Source: Paenibacillus taichungensis (GTDB lineage Bacteria; Bacillota; Bacilli; Paenibacillales; Paenibacillaceae). From it: a stretch of DNA of 64,000 nt. The stretch spans positions 1 to 64,000 of the forward strand of contig NZ_QEVW01000006.1 of NCBI RefSeq assembly GCF_003287275.1. Direction: 5' to 3'. The position numbers and the translations under genes are program-made. Under the pieces are notes generated by a model that was not told the DNA's origin, ran no database searches, and saw nothing but the letters and a program-made list of their open reading frames with translations. This document shows positions 36,956 through 45,453 of this stretch, in pieces (position 1 is the first letter of the stretch; each line of letters opens with the position of its first letter).

Positions 36956-37387
36956 TTAGCTTGGGTCAGACAGTGCGAACATGATTTCGCCTTCAGCTAC
37001 CACTTTGTCGCCTACTTTGGCTGTAGCCTTGCCTTTACCAATTGAACCTTTGAGACGCGTAATTTCCACTTCCAGCATCAATGTATCTCCAGGCACAACT
37101 TGTCCACGGAATCGGAAATTGTCCAGTCCCGCCAAAAAGCCGATTTTGCCTTTGTTGCCTTCCAAATTAAGAATGGCTACTGCACCGACCTGTGCCAATG
37201 CTTCTGTAATCAACACCCCCGGCATTACCGGATACTCCGGAAAATGACCAATGAAGAAAGGTTCATTAATGGTTACATTCTTCAAACCAACGGCACGTTT
37301 GCCATCCTCTAACTCTACAATCTTGTCCACCAGCAGAAACGGGGGACGGTGTGGAATAATCTCTTGGATCTGTTTGATATCGAGCAC
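36956..37387 (-). CDS. fabZ: 3-hydroxyacyl-[acyl-carrier-protein] dehydratase FabZ
   Basis: 143 residues from the GTG at 37387, nine bases after AGGAGA; an in-frame ATG at 37411 lies upstream of that site. FabZ dehydrates beta-hydroxyacyl-ACP in type II fatty acid synthesis. The hot-dog fold signature [12 protein letters not shown] and the catalytic segment [20 protein letters not shown] (His and Glu) are intact. Its position downstream of mbl-flhO-flhP matches Bacillus subtilis. One dispersed structured repeat lies 80 bp upstream. Confidence 0.96.
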   Translation of the reverse strand: MLDIKQIQEIIPHRPPFLLVDKIVELEDGKRAVGLKNVTINEPFFIGHFPEYPVMPGVLITEALAQVGAVAILNLEGNKGKIGFLAGLDNFRFRGQVVPGDTLMLEVEITRLKGSIGKGKATAKVGDKVVAEGEIMFALSDPS

Positions 37388-37467
37388 AGTATAATCTCCT
37401 CTCAGGGTCATTTATATGAAGTTCTCAATAATAGTGGGCGATGAGCGCGTGGTGGCCGTTACGGTTA

Positions 37468-37576
37468 CGGATCGTTCTTTCGATCGCTGTTGTTTCCGAA
37501 TGTTTACTGAACTATTTTTAAATGTATAACATTTGGAAACAAAGGCGAGCGCTTCGCTTCTTCAGAATCGATTCCG
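37468..37576 (+). repeat. Dispersed structured repeat, copy B
   Basis: Conserved blocks CGATCGCTG and AAAGGCGAGCGCTTCGCTTC are joined by an inner stem TTGTTTCC-AATGTT/AACATT-GGAAACAA, whose sequence differs from copy A but still pairs. The outer ends CGGATCGTTCT and AGAATCGATTCCG also pair. It lies upstream of fabZ. The rest of 37388-37820 holds no gene. Confidence 0.8.
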
Positions 37577-37820
37577 TCCCCTTCACTGGTTCCAGCGCTA
37601 AAATGGACAACCCTATTATGAAGTCGATGCTCATATAAATGGGTTTTTAATTTTAATGTTGTATGGAAAGCATATTTTCAGTTAACACTAGTTATATCCT
37701 TCATGACTGCAGTAGTGAAGGTTGAGATAAGGGGTCTCTCTTCGCGATGACGAATGTCTTTCGCAGGGGAGGCCTCTTTTGACGTCAAACGTCATCCATC
37801 ATTATACTGTTTTCAACGCC

Positions 37821-37852
37821 AAAAAGAAAACTCCTGCCTGCGCAGGAGTTTT
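37821..37852 (-). terminator. Intrinsic terminator after the epuA-like gene
   Basis: 11-bp stem AAAACTCCTGC/GCAGGAGTTTT with a short loop and T5 on the minus strand, 17 bp after the stop at 37869. Confidence 0.9.
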
Positions 37853-37868
37853 CGCATATATCGTTCAT

Positions 37869-38093
37869 CTACGGAGCGAACACCAAATCATATACATGTT
37901 CCCATGTACTCCACTGCAATACGGAACCGATATCCTGTTTGCCCAGTACCACGTAGCCAGCCACCAATCCGCCAGCGAGGGCAAGAACAAGCAGGACCGG
38001 AACCAAAAACCATCTTGCGATGCGCCATCCACTCTTCTTCTTCTTGACTTTCGTCTTATCCGGCTTGCTGTTCTGCTGCTGTGTATCTGTCAT
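37869..38093 (-). CDS. EpuA-like small membrane protein (annotated elsewhere as RNA polymerase subunit beta)
   Basis: About 74 residues from the ATG at 38093, eight bases after AAGGTG. A very basic cytoplasmic start (KTKVKKKKSGWR) is followed by one membrane helix (about 26-47) and a short outside tail. This is the EpuA-type small protein that databases often call DNA-directed RNA polymerase subunit beta; that name reflects family naming, and RNA polymerase function is not supported by anything seen here. It is coupled to flhP, starting 13 bp after the flhP stop. Confidence 0.75.
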   Translation of the reverse strand: MTDTQQQNSKPDKTKVKKKKSGWRIARWFLVPVLLVLALAGGLVAGYVVLGKQDIGSVLQWSTWEHVYDLVFAP

Positions 38094-38105
38094 CACATTC
38101 ACCTT

Positions 38106-38945
38106 TTATGCTCTCATATTGTTGGCAAGACCCGCCATGGAATCACTGGATGTCAGTGCACGTGCTGCCAGTTGGTAAGTCCGCTGTCCTTGCATCAGCA
38201 AAGCCATCTCTTGTGTCAAATCCACGTTGGATTGTTCAATGTAGCCTGCACGGATCATGGCTGTCGCTTCACGTGTAGCTGCATTGGCTCCAAATACATC
38301 ATCCTCGGTCAGACCCGCATCCAGACCAAACAGGTTATCCGCATACTGCACAAGCCCTTCCGGGCGCTCGATATCAACGAGTTGCAATTGGGCTCCAATC
38401 GTTGCATTGGCTTCATTGCCACGACGGATCAACAGATTACCTTTTTCATCAAATGCAACCTTGCTGTTATTCGGTGCCGTAATGCGATTACCTTGACGAT
38501 CCAATGCAAAGTGGCCTTCGCCATTGACCAATACCATCATGTCTGGCGCATTGGGATTCGTTTTGGGTCTTGTATCAGGGACAAAATGGAATGCACCCTG
38601 ACGCGTCCACATTTTCTCACCATTTGCTTCAACGGCAAACATCGCATTGCCTTCAATCGCCAGATCGGTAGGATTGCCTGTCTCATTGAGTGTACCTTGA
38701 GTCATATCCTTTGTCACATCAGCCAAACGTACGCCAAACCCGAGGTTGTATCCCATCGGGGTCGAGCGTCCATCCAGCTTGTACTTGTCCGGCTGCTGCT
38801 GCACACGTGTCAGTACATCTTCAAAGGCTGCTTGCTTACTCTTATAGCCTGCCGTATTCACGTTGGCAATATTATCGGAAATGACATCCAGACGCTGCTG
38901 TATTCCCGTCATGGAGACCATTGCACTAATCATGGAATTATTCAT
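38106..38945 (-). CDS. flhP: Flagellar hook-basal body rod-like protein FlhP
   Basis: 279 residues of the FlgG/FlgF family. The N-terminal rod motif is MTGIQQRLDVISDNIANVNTAGYK-like (here split around residues 12-35), and the C-terminal NVDLTQEMALLMQGQRTYQLAARAL segment is the matching helix. In Bacillus, FlhO and FlhP are distal rod proteins needed for hook assembly. The start has a GGGAGGGT site, and three GGGAGGG copies lie within 50 bp upstream. flhO, normally adjacent, is here separated by a 742-bp repeat-filled gap. Confidence 0.93.
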   Translation of the reverse strand: MNNSMISAMVSMTGIQQRLDVISDNIANVNTAGYKSKQAAFEDVLTRVQQQPDKYKLDGRSTPMGYNLGFGVRLADVTKDMTQGTLNETGNPTDLAIEGNAMFAVEANGEKMWTRQGAFHFVPDTRPKTNPNAPDMMVLVNGEGHFALDRQGNRITAPNNSKVAFDEKGNLLIRRGNEANATIGAQLQLVDIERPEGLVQYADNLFGLDAGLTEDDVFGANAATREATAMIRAGYIEQSNVDLTQEMALLMQGQRTYQLAARALTSSDSMAGLANNMRA

Positions 38946-39096
38946 TCGGTGGTTACCCTCCCTGGTTCTACCCTCCCAAACCCTCCCTGGTAGGGAGGGC
39001 CCCAGATGGCGCTGCCCTCTGGACTCCCGAAACAGGCGGAGTGGGTGCGTGGGGTATGATCTTGCTAAGCAACGGTGGTGTGTGTGCGCCGCGACT

Positions 39097-39147
39097 GCCC
39101 AGCTAATATTTACGCCATGGTTTCACATGGCTAAATATCAGCTGGGC
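39097..39147. repeat. Long inverted repeat in the flhO-flhP gap
   Basis: GCCCAGCT-AATATTTA-CGCCATG and its near-perfect complement CATGG-CTAAATAT-CAGCTGGGC face each other around a short loop, giving a stem of about 22 bp. No T-run follows on either strand, so it is not a typical terminator. Confidence 0.8.
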
Positions 39148-39168
39148 ACGCTCTTTGTGCGGCGGGTA

Positions 39169-39667
39169 GCTCCGCGTGGTCTCTCCTTGCTTTGCTCCGC
39201 AAAGGACTGTCGAGACCGTCGCTGCGCTCTGGATAATGCTACGCAATCCTCGCACAGGCTCGGCTGCGTTTTGGCTTTTGCGCTCCGCGTGGTCTCTCCC
39301 TGCTTTGCTCTGCAAAGGGCTGTCGAGACCATCGCTGCGCTTAGGATAATGCTGCGCAATCTTCGCACAGGCTCAGTTGCGTTTAGGCTTTTGCGCTCCG
39401 CGTGGTCTCTCCTTGCTTTGCTTCGCATTCGAGACCGTCACTACGCTTGGGGTAATGCTTCGCAATCCTCGCATAGGCTCGGTTGCGTTTTGGCTTTGCG
39501 CTCCGCGTGGTCTCTCCCTGCTTTGCTCTGCAAAGGGCTGTCGAGACCATCGCTGCGCTTAGGATAATGCTGCGCAGTCCTCGCATAAGCTCGAATGCGT
39601 TTAGGCTTGCGCTTCGCGTGAGCCTCTCTGCTTTGCTTCGCAAAGGGCGTTTGGCTCTTCGCTACGC
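39169..39667. repeat. Tandem array of about 4.5 imperfect ~110-bp repeats between flhO and flhP
   Basis: Units beginning GCTCCGCGTGGTCTCTCC start at 39169, 39282, 39395, 39500 and (as GCTTCGCGTGAGCC) 39611, giving periods of 113, 113, 105 and 111 bp. Each full unit contains nested inverted repeats (GGTCTC...GAGACC around GCTTTGC...GCAAAG). The array is GC-rich compared with its flanks. ORFs run through it on both strands, but they are repeat translations without ribosome sites and are not called as genes. Confidence 0.9.
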
Positions 39668-39687
39668 GGCTATATTATACGTCGGCG

Positions 39688-40572
39688 TTATACACGCCCA
39701 ACTTCATTGACGGCTTTATCCAGACTGCGGTCGTAGAATTGTACGACTTTCTGATTCGCTTCATATGCACGGAATGCTGCGTTCATATCTACAGTTGCCT
39801 GTGAGGCATCTACATTCGAACCTTCCAGGTAGCCCTGACGGATCTGCACATTATCACCGGCAGCCATCATCCGTGCTGTTGCTCCATTCTGATCATTCAG
39901 GCTGAAATTACCATCGCCTTGACGTACCAGTTGGTTGGGTTGATCGATGACACTGATTCCCAATGTAACACCTGTGGGTGCACCCGTGTCTGCATTAACA
40001 AGACGACCTTGCTCATCCACTTTAAATTGGTCTACCGAGCCTGTCAACACAACAGGTTGTCCATTATTATCCAGAACCTGTGAACCTGTTGAGCTGAGCA
40101 GCTGTCCAGTTCCTGTAACCTCGAAATGACCATCACGTGTATATCTTGTGTTACCTTCTGCATCCTGTACTGTAAAATACGCCTGAGGTTGGTATGTTAC
40201 CGTGCCATCAGCTCGTACAAATTTGCCTGAACCGTCAAACGGGACAGGTTGCCCTGTCTGTGGATCATTCACGGCCAGATTGGACGAGATGGCAAAATCA
40301 CTCTTTTGCCCACTTTCCATAATGGCTCCCTGCAAATTCATGGACAAACTTTCTTCCGCGAACACACCCGTGTTCAGCTTGCCCAGCCGCTTTGTCGGAA
40401 GATTGGCATCTCCGCCTACCAAAGTAATGAGCATTTCCGGGAAAGAACGGCTTACGCTGTTCACTTGTTTATATCCGGTTGTGTTCATATTTACGATATT
40501 CTGCGTTGCGGTGTCATGGCGGCGTTGTTGCGTTATCATTCCCGCGGTAGCGGTGTACAGACCTCTTAACAT
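39688..40572 (-). CDS. flhO: Flagellar hook-basal body rod-like protein FlhO
   Basis: 294 residues of the FlgF/FlgG family. The N-terminus MLRGLYTATAGMITQQRRHD and the following NIVNMNTTGYK are the rod-protein signature. The middle has VQDAEGNTRYTRDGHFEV, and the C-terminus has EGSNVDASQATVDMNAAFRA. It acts with FlhP in the flagellar rod. It follows mbl by about 100 bp, as in Bacillus. The gap to flhP downstream is filled with repeats, so coexpression of the two could be affected. Confidence 0.93.
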   Translation of the reverse strand: MLRGLYTATAGMITQQRRHDTATQNIVNMNTTGYKQVNSVSRSFPEMLITLVGGDANLPTKRLGKLNTGVFAEESLSMNLQGAIMESGQKSDFAISSNLAVNDPQTGQPVPFDGSGKFVRADGTVTYQPQAYFTVQDAEGNTRYTRDGHFEVTGTGQLLSSTGSQVLDNNGQPVVLTGSVDQFKVDEQGRLVNADTGAPTGVTLGISVIDQPNQLVRQGDGNFSLNDQNGATARMMAAGDNVQIRQGYLEGSNVDASQATVDMNAAFRAYEANQKVVQFYDRSLDKAVNEVGRV

Positions 40573-40675
40573 GTATTAACCCCTCTCCTCAAGCGCTTGT
40601 CCTTCATTACAGGATGGCTGCTTGTCCGTTCTGCTTCCCGAGCTTGGGCGAACCTTTGCTTTTTATATCGGCAGA

Positions 40676-41674
40676 TTAGAACTTTTTCTTAACCACTTGA
40701 TCCAAATTATTCAGCATAATGCCAGTTCCCTTCACGACACAATGCATCGGATCCTCTGCAACCCATACCGGTACATGCAATTCATTGGACAACAGTTCGT
40801 CCAGTCCGTTCAGCAAAGCGCCTCCTCCTGTCAACACGACACCTCGGTCAATAATGTCCGCTGACAATTCCGGTGGCGTCCGCTCCAATACCGACTTGGC
40901 TGCAACGATGATGGATTGCACGGAATCCCATAGCGCCTCTTGCACTTCATTCCCCGACACCGTTACGGTAACAGGCAAACCGGATACCATATCCCGACCG
41001 CGAATGTCCATCTCCGTTTGACGTCCGCCCGGATGTACGGAACCAATCGCAATCTTGAGATCTTCGGCTGTACGTTCACCGATCATGAGTTTGTATTTGG
41101 CTTTGATAAACTTGATAATTGCTTCGTCGAACTTGTCCCCTGCAACTTTAATAGAAGAGGCGGTGACTACGTCGCCCATAGACAGGACTGCAACGTCAGT
41201 CGTTCCGCCGCCGATATCCACGACCATATTGCCGCTCGGCTGAAAAATATCCATTCCCGCACCGATCGCTGCCGCTTTCGGCTCTTCTTCCAGAAATACT
41301 TCTTTGGCACCGCTGCGCTCAGCAGCTTCACGGATAGCCTTCTGCTCCACGGAAGTAATGTTGGTTGGTGCACAGATCAGAATACGCGGGTGGCTGTACC
41401 AACTTCTTGCTCCCACACGATTAATGAAATGTCTAAGCATTGCTTCCGTAATCTCGAAGTCCGCAATAACACCGTCACGCAGCGGTCTAATGGCAACAAT
41501 GTTACCTGGAGTACGCCCCACCATACGACGCGCTTCTTCCCCAACAGCAAGGACCCGCTTCGTATCGCTTTCAATGGTCACGACGGAAGGTTCATCGAGG
41601 ACAACCCCACTTCCTTTCACGTGAATAAGCACGTTCGCCGTGCCAAGATCAATACCGATATCCTTGCTAAACAT
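40676..41674 (-). CDS. mbl: MreB-like cell-shape protein Mbl
   Basis: 332 residues of actin fold. Mbl forms membrane-associated filaments that guide side-wall peptidoglycan synthesis. Phosphate-binding loops IGIDLGTANVLIHVKG (about 7-22) and MVVDIGGGTTDVAVLS, and the adenosine motif GVVLTGGGALLNGLDELL, are intact. The position after spoIIID and before flhO is the same as in Bacillus subtilis, which supports Mbl over MreB or MreBH. Confidence 0.95.
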   Translation of the reverse strand: MFSKDIGIDLGTANVLIHVKGSGVVLDEPSVVTIESDTKRVLAVGEEARRMVGRTPGNIVAIRPLRDGVIADFEITEAMLRHFINRVGARSWYSHPRILICAPTNITSVEQKAIREAAERSGAKEVFLEEEPKAAAIGAGMDIFQPSGNMVVDIGGGTTDVAVLSMGDVVTASSIKVAGDKFDEAIIKFIKAKYKLMIGERTAEDLKIAIGSVHPGGRQTEMDIRGRDMVSGLPVTVTVSGNEVQEALWDSVQSIIVAAKSVLERTPPELSADIIDRGVVLTGGGALLNGLDELLSNELHVPVWVAEDPMHCVVKGTGIMLNNLDQVVKKKF

Positions 41675-41893
41675 AAAAGAGCCCCCAAAGTGATATTATT
41701 TGGTCAGCGTATCCTGTGAAAAAGAGTCCCTTATCACGTCACCGCTCGTTCGACAAAGTGCAACATATATATGTAAAAATCGGGCTGATAAGATGTCATA
41801 ATTCGATCCTGTACCAGCTTTTAACATATCATACTTCAGGGGAGGGATTCAATGCATGTGTGAGCTTTTTGGCCTACGTCTTTCCGTAGGTCC

Positions 41894-42181
41894 CTACGAT
41901 TTAGCGGAAGCCAACACCTCGCGTTTTTTACCGCTTGTTTTTTTGTATTTAATTTTGGTCGCTTCACCGCCCCGCAAATGACGGATGGACTTATGATACT
42001 CCAGAATGTGTTTCACCTGGTCAGCAAGATCAGGGTTAATTTCCGGCAGACGCTCCGTCAGATCCTTATGCACAGTACTCTTTGACACGCCGAATTCCTT
42101 GGCTATGGTACGGACCGTATTCCTCGTCTCAACAATGCAGCGACCAATTTTTATGGTCCGTTCCTTGATGTAATCGTGCAC
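41894..42181 (-). CDS. spoIIID: Sporulation transcription factor SpoIIID
   Basis: 95 residues, starting at a GTG at 42181 with GGGAGGCGGG upstream, as in Bacillus. SpoIIID is a small DNA-binding protein that activates and represses mother-cell genes after sigma-E. The helix-turn-helix TVRTIAKEFGVSKSTVHKDL (about 23-42) and the basic C-terminus (IRHLRGGEATKIKYKK) are typical. A small hairpin without a T-run (CCTACG/CGTAGG) follows the stop by a few bases. mbl is next downstream. Confidence 0.97.
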   Translation of the reverse strand: MHDYIKERTIKIGRCIVETRNTVRTIAKEFGVSKSTVHKDLTERLPEINPDLADQVKHILEYHKSIRHLRGGEATKIKYKKTSGKKREVLASAKS

Positions 42182-42297
42182 GCTCCCGCCTCCCTACTGT
42201 GTGGATAGTTTGGTACATTATATGAGGAGCATGCCTATATATTCGCGGTTTAAAGGTGTGACAAGCTTCGAAGGTCCCATTATTTTCTGAAAAGCAC

Positions 42298-42326
42298 AAA
42301 AAGAGCAGAGGAGAATTCCCTCTGCC
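42298..42326 (-). terminator. Intrinsic terminator of spoIIQ
   Basis: Minus-strand stem GCAGAGG/CCTCTGC around GAATTCT, followed by TCTTTTTG, about 27 bp after the stop at 42353. Confidence 0.88.
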
Positions 42327-42352
42327 CATCATGTTACTGCGGTAAAAATCAT

Positions 42353-43093
42353 TTATTTTTCCGGAAGATATCCTTGCGGGTTAACTGGTTGTCCGTCTTC
42401 GTAAACTTCAAAGTGAAGGTGGTTGCCCAGCGTTTTTTCCAGTTCATTAACGCCAGCCGATGCAATTGCATCTCCTTGCTTCACTTCATCATCCTGTTTC
42501 ACTTTGACGTCAGCCAGGCTTTGGTATACGGTTTTGAGGTTATCACTGTGTGTGATTTCCACAACTTGACCTGTCAACGGGTTTTGTTCAACCCGGGTAA
42601 CTTTTCCGCCGAGTGCTGCTTTGACTTCGAACGTTTTGTTATCCCCACGTGCCAGATCTACACCCGTGTTCGGAATAAATGTGTCATTGTACTGCACCAT
42701 CGCTGCTTCATGTTCCTCACTTGAAGCTTCGTTGTCATAGAAAGGTTTTACTACCGAAATTTCGGACGGAACCGCTACCGGCCATACAAAATTCTCCGAC
42801 TTTGCAACAACTTCCACACTTTCCTGTTCTCCGTTAACCGCTGTTTCTTCTGTACCCGCCGATGCGCCTGTTTCTACTACCCCGCTAGCAGGGTCCGAGT
42901 TCAGCGTTTTGTCGCCTGTGCCCTGATAGACCCACACTAAGGTTAGTATAATGCCTGCTGCTGCGATGTAGGCTGCCGGGAAGACCCAACGTTTGGACAT
43001 TGCTCTTTTCCATGAAGAGGGCTGGCTAGCCGGTACTCCTTGAGTTGTTTTAGGAGTTTCTTCTTGGACTGATTTTTTGTTTTGTTCATTCAT
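42353..43093 (-). CDS. spoIIQ: Forespore engulfment protein SpoIIQ (LytM domain, degenerate active site)
   Basis: 246 residues from the ATG at 43093 (GAGGTG six bases upstream). One membrane helix (about 36-56) and an extracellular M23/LytM domain (about 135-240). SpoIIQ is made in the forespore and pairs with mother-cell SpoIIIAH across the septum. The first zinc ligand motif HxGxD reads NTGVD (Asn142), while the second, HLHFEVY (about 225-231), is present, so peptidase activity is unlikely. Bacillus subtilis SpoIIQ is also degenerate at this His. The place between spoIID and spoIIID supports the call. A structured repeat lies about 130 bp upstream. Confidence 0.93.
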   Translation of the reverse strand: MNEQNKKSVQEETPKTTQGVPASQPSSWKRAMSKRWVFPAAYIAAAGIILTLVWVYQGTGDKTLNSDPASGVVETGASAGTEETAVNGEQESVEVVAKSENFVWPVAVPSEISVVKPFYDNEASSEEHEAAMVQYNDTFIPNTGVDLARGDNKTFEVKAALGGKVTRVEQNPLTGQVVEITHSDNLKTVYQSLADVKVKQDDEVKQGDAIASAGVNELEKTLGNHLHFEVYEDGQPVNPQGYLPEK

Positions 43094-43221
43094 CTTAATC
43101 ACCTCAGTAACAAGTGTTACCGGGTGCAACTCTTTTATACACGCGCGACTCTAATTATTTTCACGAAGCTTTCAAAGAGTGCTATATATGCTGGGATGAG
43201 TGTTCGTACGTGCACCGCTTC

Positions 43222-43338
43222 GGGGCCAGAAAACCTTTCGACCGCTGGTTACTCCCAGATTTCTTCTATCACCTTCTTCAAAGGTGGAATCCGGGAGTAA
43301 AGACGGACACTTCGTTTCTACAGGCCTTTTCTGTCCCC
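43222..43338 (+). repeat. Dispersed structured repeat, copy C
   Basis: The outer stem GGGGCCAGAAAA/TTTTCTGTCCCC and the inner stem TTACTCCC-GATT/AATC-GGGAGTAA both pair, although the sequences differ from the other copies. The conserved blocks are more degenerate (ACCGCTGG, AAAGACGGACACTTCGTTTCT). It lies between spoIID and spoIIQ. No gene is seen in the rest of 43094-43646. Confidence 0.65.
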
Positions 43339-43646
43339 TTCGCTATCCATACGCTCGCAATTCATAAAATATATAGCCAAGTTTTGAAAGTTACGGAAGG
43401 GGTGGTGGACAGAAATACATGGATTGGATTTAGCAGCCAATCCTTATCAAGTGCGGCTGTGAGGATTGAGCACGGCGATATAGTTTAAGTTCATTGGTAG
43501 AGCTAACGGTGGGTTTTAATTCTAGGCTTAGCAACTTCATAGAGTATCTGCGAGGGCTCGCTTTATATTATCAGTGGCCCAATACTACTAATAGACTAAC
43601 AGTTGGTAATTCAAATTGTTCGGTTGATACCGACTTCCATGTTAGC

Positions 43647-44993
43647 CTATTTGGAGGCTAGCATCTTGGATGCCTGTCCGAAGGAGATGCCCGTGTAGTA
43701 GTGTTTGAGAATCTGGGTCGCGGTGTGACCCTCCTGTGCCATGCCGTTAGCCCCCCACTGACTCATGCCGACTCCATGACCGTATCCATACGTTGTAATT
43801 TCAACCTCGTTTCCATCGGTCTTCCAGCTGAACTGGCTGGATCGAAGCCCAAGCAGTTTTCGAACTTCCGGCCCGCTAAACGTTTTACCTGCAATCTGTA
43901 TCTCCTTGATGCGATGGCCTTGCGTTGTCGACAATACTTCCATCCAGCCACCGCTCTGCTGCGCGCTCACAGGGATGGCATTTGCACCCAGATTCAACTT
44001 TTGGAGAATCTCACTGCGCTTCATTGTGATGGTTTCCTCAAAGCCTGGGGCCAGTTTTTTATCCCACGGACTCGCTACACTTTGCAAATAAGGTACAGGG
44101 TTCCCCCAGACATCCTCTGCATTCTCCGTATATCCGTTGCTTGTGGAGAAAAAGGATGCTGTAATCGCCTTACCTTGATATGTCATGACGGAATCCTTGC
44201 TTTCACGGACAGCCTGCTGCAGCTTCTCCCATTCTTTTGCTTTCCCCAGACGTGTCCAGTCCGCTTTCACTTTTTCTGGTGGTATGAACACCTGATGACT
44301 CACAGTATCCGTTACATCAGCTTCTCCTGAAGGTACACCGCTCGTATCGTTGGCTGCCAGCCTTCTTACAATAAATGTCCTTGCAGCAATAGCCTGTGCC
44401 TTCAGAGCTTCCAATCTGAACTCCGCTGGCATCTCGGCAGCGACTACTCCGGTAACATAATCTTCAAGCGGAAGATTCATCGTTGTACCGGTTGCGGACA
44501 GGTACACCCTTACTTGGGGTTCAGGGTAGGTGACGGGTACAGCCGGAGAAGGTGCTGGAGTCGTTACACTGCCTGTACCTGGTGGGACAGGGATCGGTTT
44601 AACAGGATCATCCGTCCGCGGCCAGACTAGAATGGCGGGGATCAACAGCGCAAGTGCCAGTACTGCCGATACAGCCGCCGCTGGTTGCCAGCGAGCGTTG
44701 TTCTTGCCCCATCTGCGTCCTCGGCCGAACGTACGCATTCGGCGGCGTTTCACACGACGAAACTGATCTAATTCAATGACAGGAATGTGTATACGTGCCG
44801 CAGTGTTTTGAGCTGACTCCTGTTTGGAGGTGGCCCCTCTAGAAGATGTTGTTATGGGCTCATCTGGAACAGTTCTGATGTTCGTTGAAGCAAGCTTGTC
44901 TTTTTCCACACCGAAACCAGCAACCTCTTCTGGCTCCTTCACTAGTGGACGAGGGACAAGAGGTACCTTAACCTGCACACGGGCTTCTTTCAT
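43647..44993 (-). CDS. spoIID: Stage II sporulation protein D, with long N-terminal extension
   Basis: SpoIID is a lytic transglycosylase that removes septal peptidoglycan during engulfment, working with SpoIIP and SpoIIM. Here it has 448 residues against about 340 in Bacillus. The membrane helix is at about 105-124, preceded by a 100-residue basic cytoplasmic segment (for example RRVKRRRMRTFGRGRRWGK, about 79-97). The catalytic Glu187 lies in VVAAEMPAEF. FFSTSNGYTENAEDVWG and GYGHGVGMSQWGANGMA are the usual zinc and fold motifs. The start at 44993 is not certain, but no better start with a ribosome site was seen inside the extension. Confidence 0.93.
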   Translation of the reverse strand: MKEARVQVKVPLVPRPLVKEPEEVAGFGVEKDKLASTNIRTVPDEPITTSSRGATSKQESAQNTAARIHIPVIELDQFRRVKRRRMRTFGRGRRWGKNNARWQPAAAVSAVLALALLIPAILVWPRTDDPVKPIPVPPGTGSVTTPAPSPAVPVTYPEPQVRVYLSATGTTMNLPLEDYVTGVVAAEMPAEFRLEALKAQAIAARTFIVRRLAANDTSGVPSGEADVTDTVSHQVFIPPEKVKADWTRLGKAKEWEKLQQAVRESKDSVMTYQGKAITASFFSTSNGYTENAEDVWGNPVPYLQSVASPWDKKLAPGFEETITMKRSEILQKLNLGANAIPVSAQQSGGWMEVLSTTQGHRIKEIQIAGKTFSGPEVRKLLGLRSSQFSWKTDGNEVEITTYGYGHGVGMSQWGANGMAQEGHTATQILKHYYTGISFGQASKMLASK

Positions 44994-45324
44994 TTTGATA
45001 TAACCCTCCGTTGTCCATGGCCGGTCAAGCGCCGGTCCTTTTGTTCAAATCCATAGTTTAGGGTATGAGCTGGCTGGATCTGATAGAACCTGATTTAAGA
45101 GAAACGAAGGCATCCCATATGTAGCGATTCCTAACTTACTTCTGTTATGTATTCTTGAAAAACATTGATCTATCGCGGAATCCCATTCTATAAAGTACAA
45201 TCTCCCCTTCAAAAAGCATGCTCTTTCATTTGTTCAGAATTGGTACAGAATAAGATGTTATGCTATACAAGTTAGGACCAGCTATTAATAGAATCAGGTA
45301 CTGATTCGATTGATTGATGAACAC
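44994..45324. other. Intergenic region upstream of spoIID
   Basis: About 330 bp between the murA terminator and spoIID. It must carry the spoIID promoter (sigma-E dependent in Bacillus), but I found no site good enough to call. A GGACCGGCGCTTGACCGGCC partial inverted repeat lies near 45020-45040. No gene is seen. Confidence 0.4.
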
Positions 45325-45355
45325 AAAAAAAGCCAAGCCAGATGGCTTAGCTTTT
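45325..45355 (-). terminator. Intrinsic terminator of murA
   Basis: Minus-strand stem AAAGCTAAGCC/GGCTTGGCTTT with a four-base loop and T7, about 100 bp after the stop at 45454. Confidence 0.88.
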
Positions 45356-45453
45356 AATCAGAATTTACATGACAATACGCATGCTCTCTTATCCGCAATT
45401 TACAATGATGTATGATTCATACTAGAGAGCAACGTCTATTGTCCAATTCAATG

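Noticed and set aside
37779..38993. Plus-strand ORF of 404 codons opposite flhP and the epuA-like gene
   Set aside because: Antisense shadow across two recognised genes and a terminator.
38863..39567. Long plus-strand ORF (234 codons) over flhP and the tandem array
   Set aside because: It is antisense to flhP, then a translation of the repeat units, with no ribosome site. Repeat-driven open frame.
41871..41890. Hairpin CCTACG/CGTAGG after spoIIID as a terminator
   Set aside because: No T-run follows on the minus strand.
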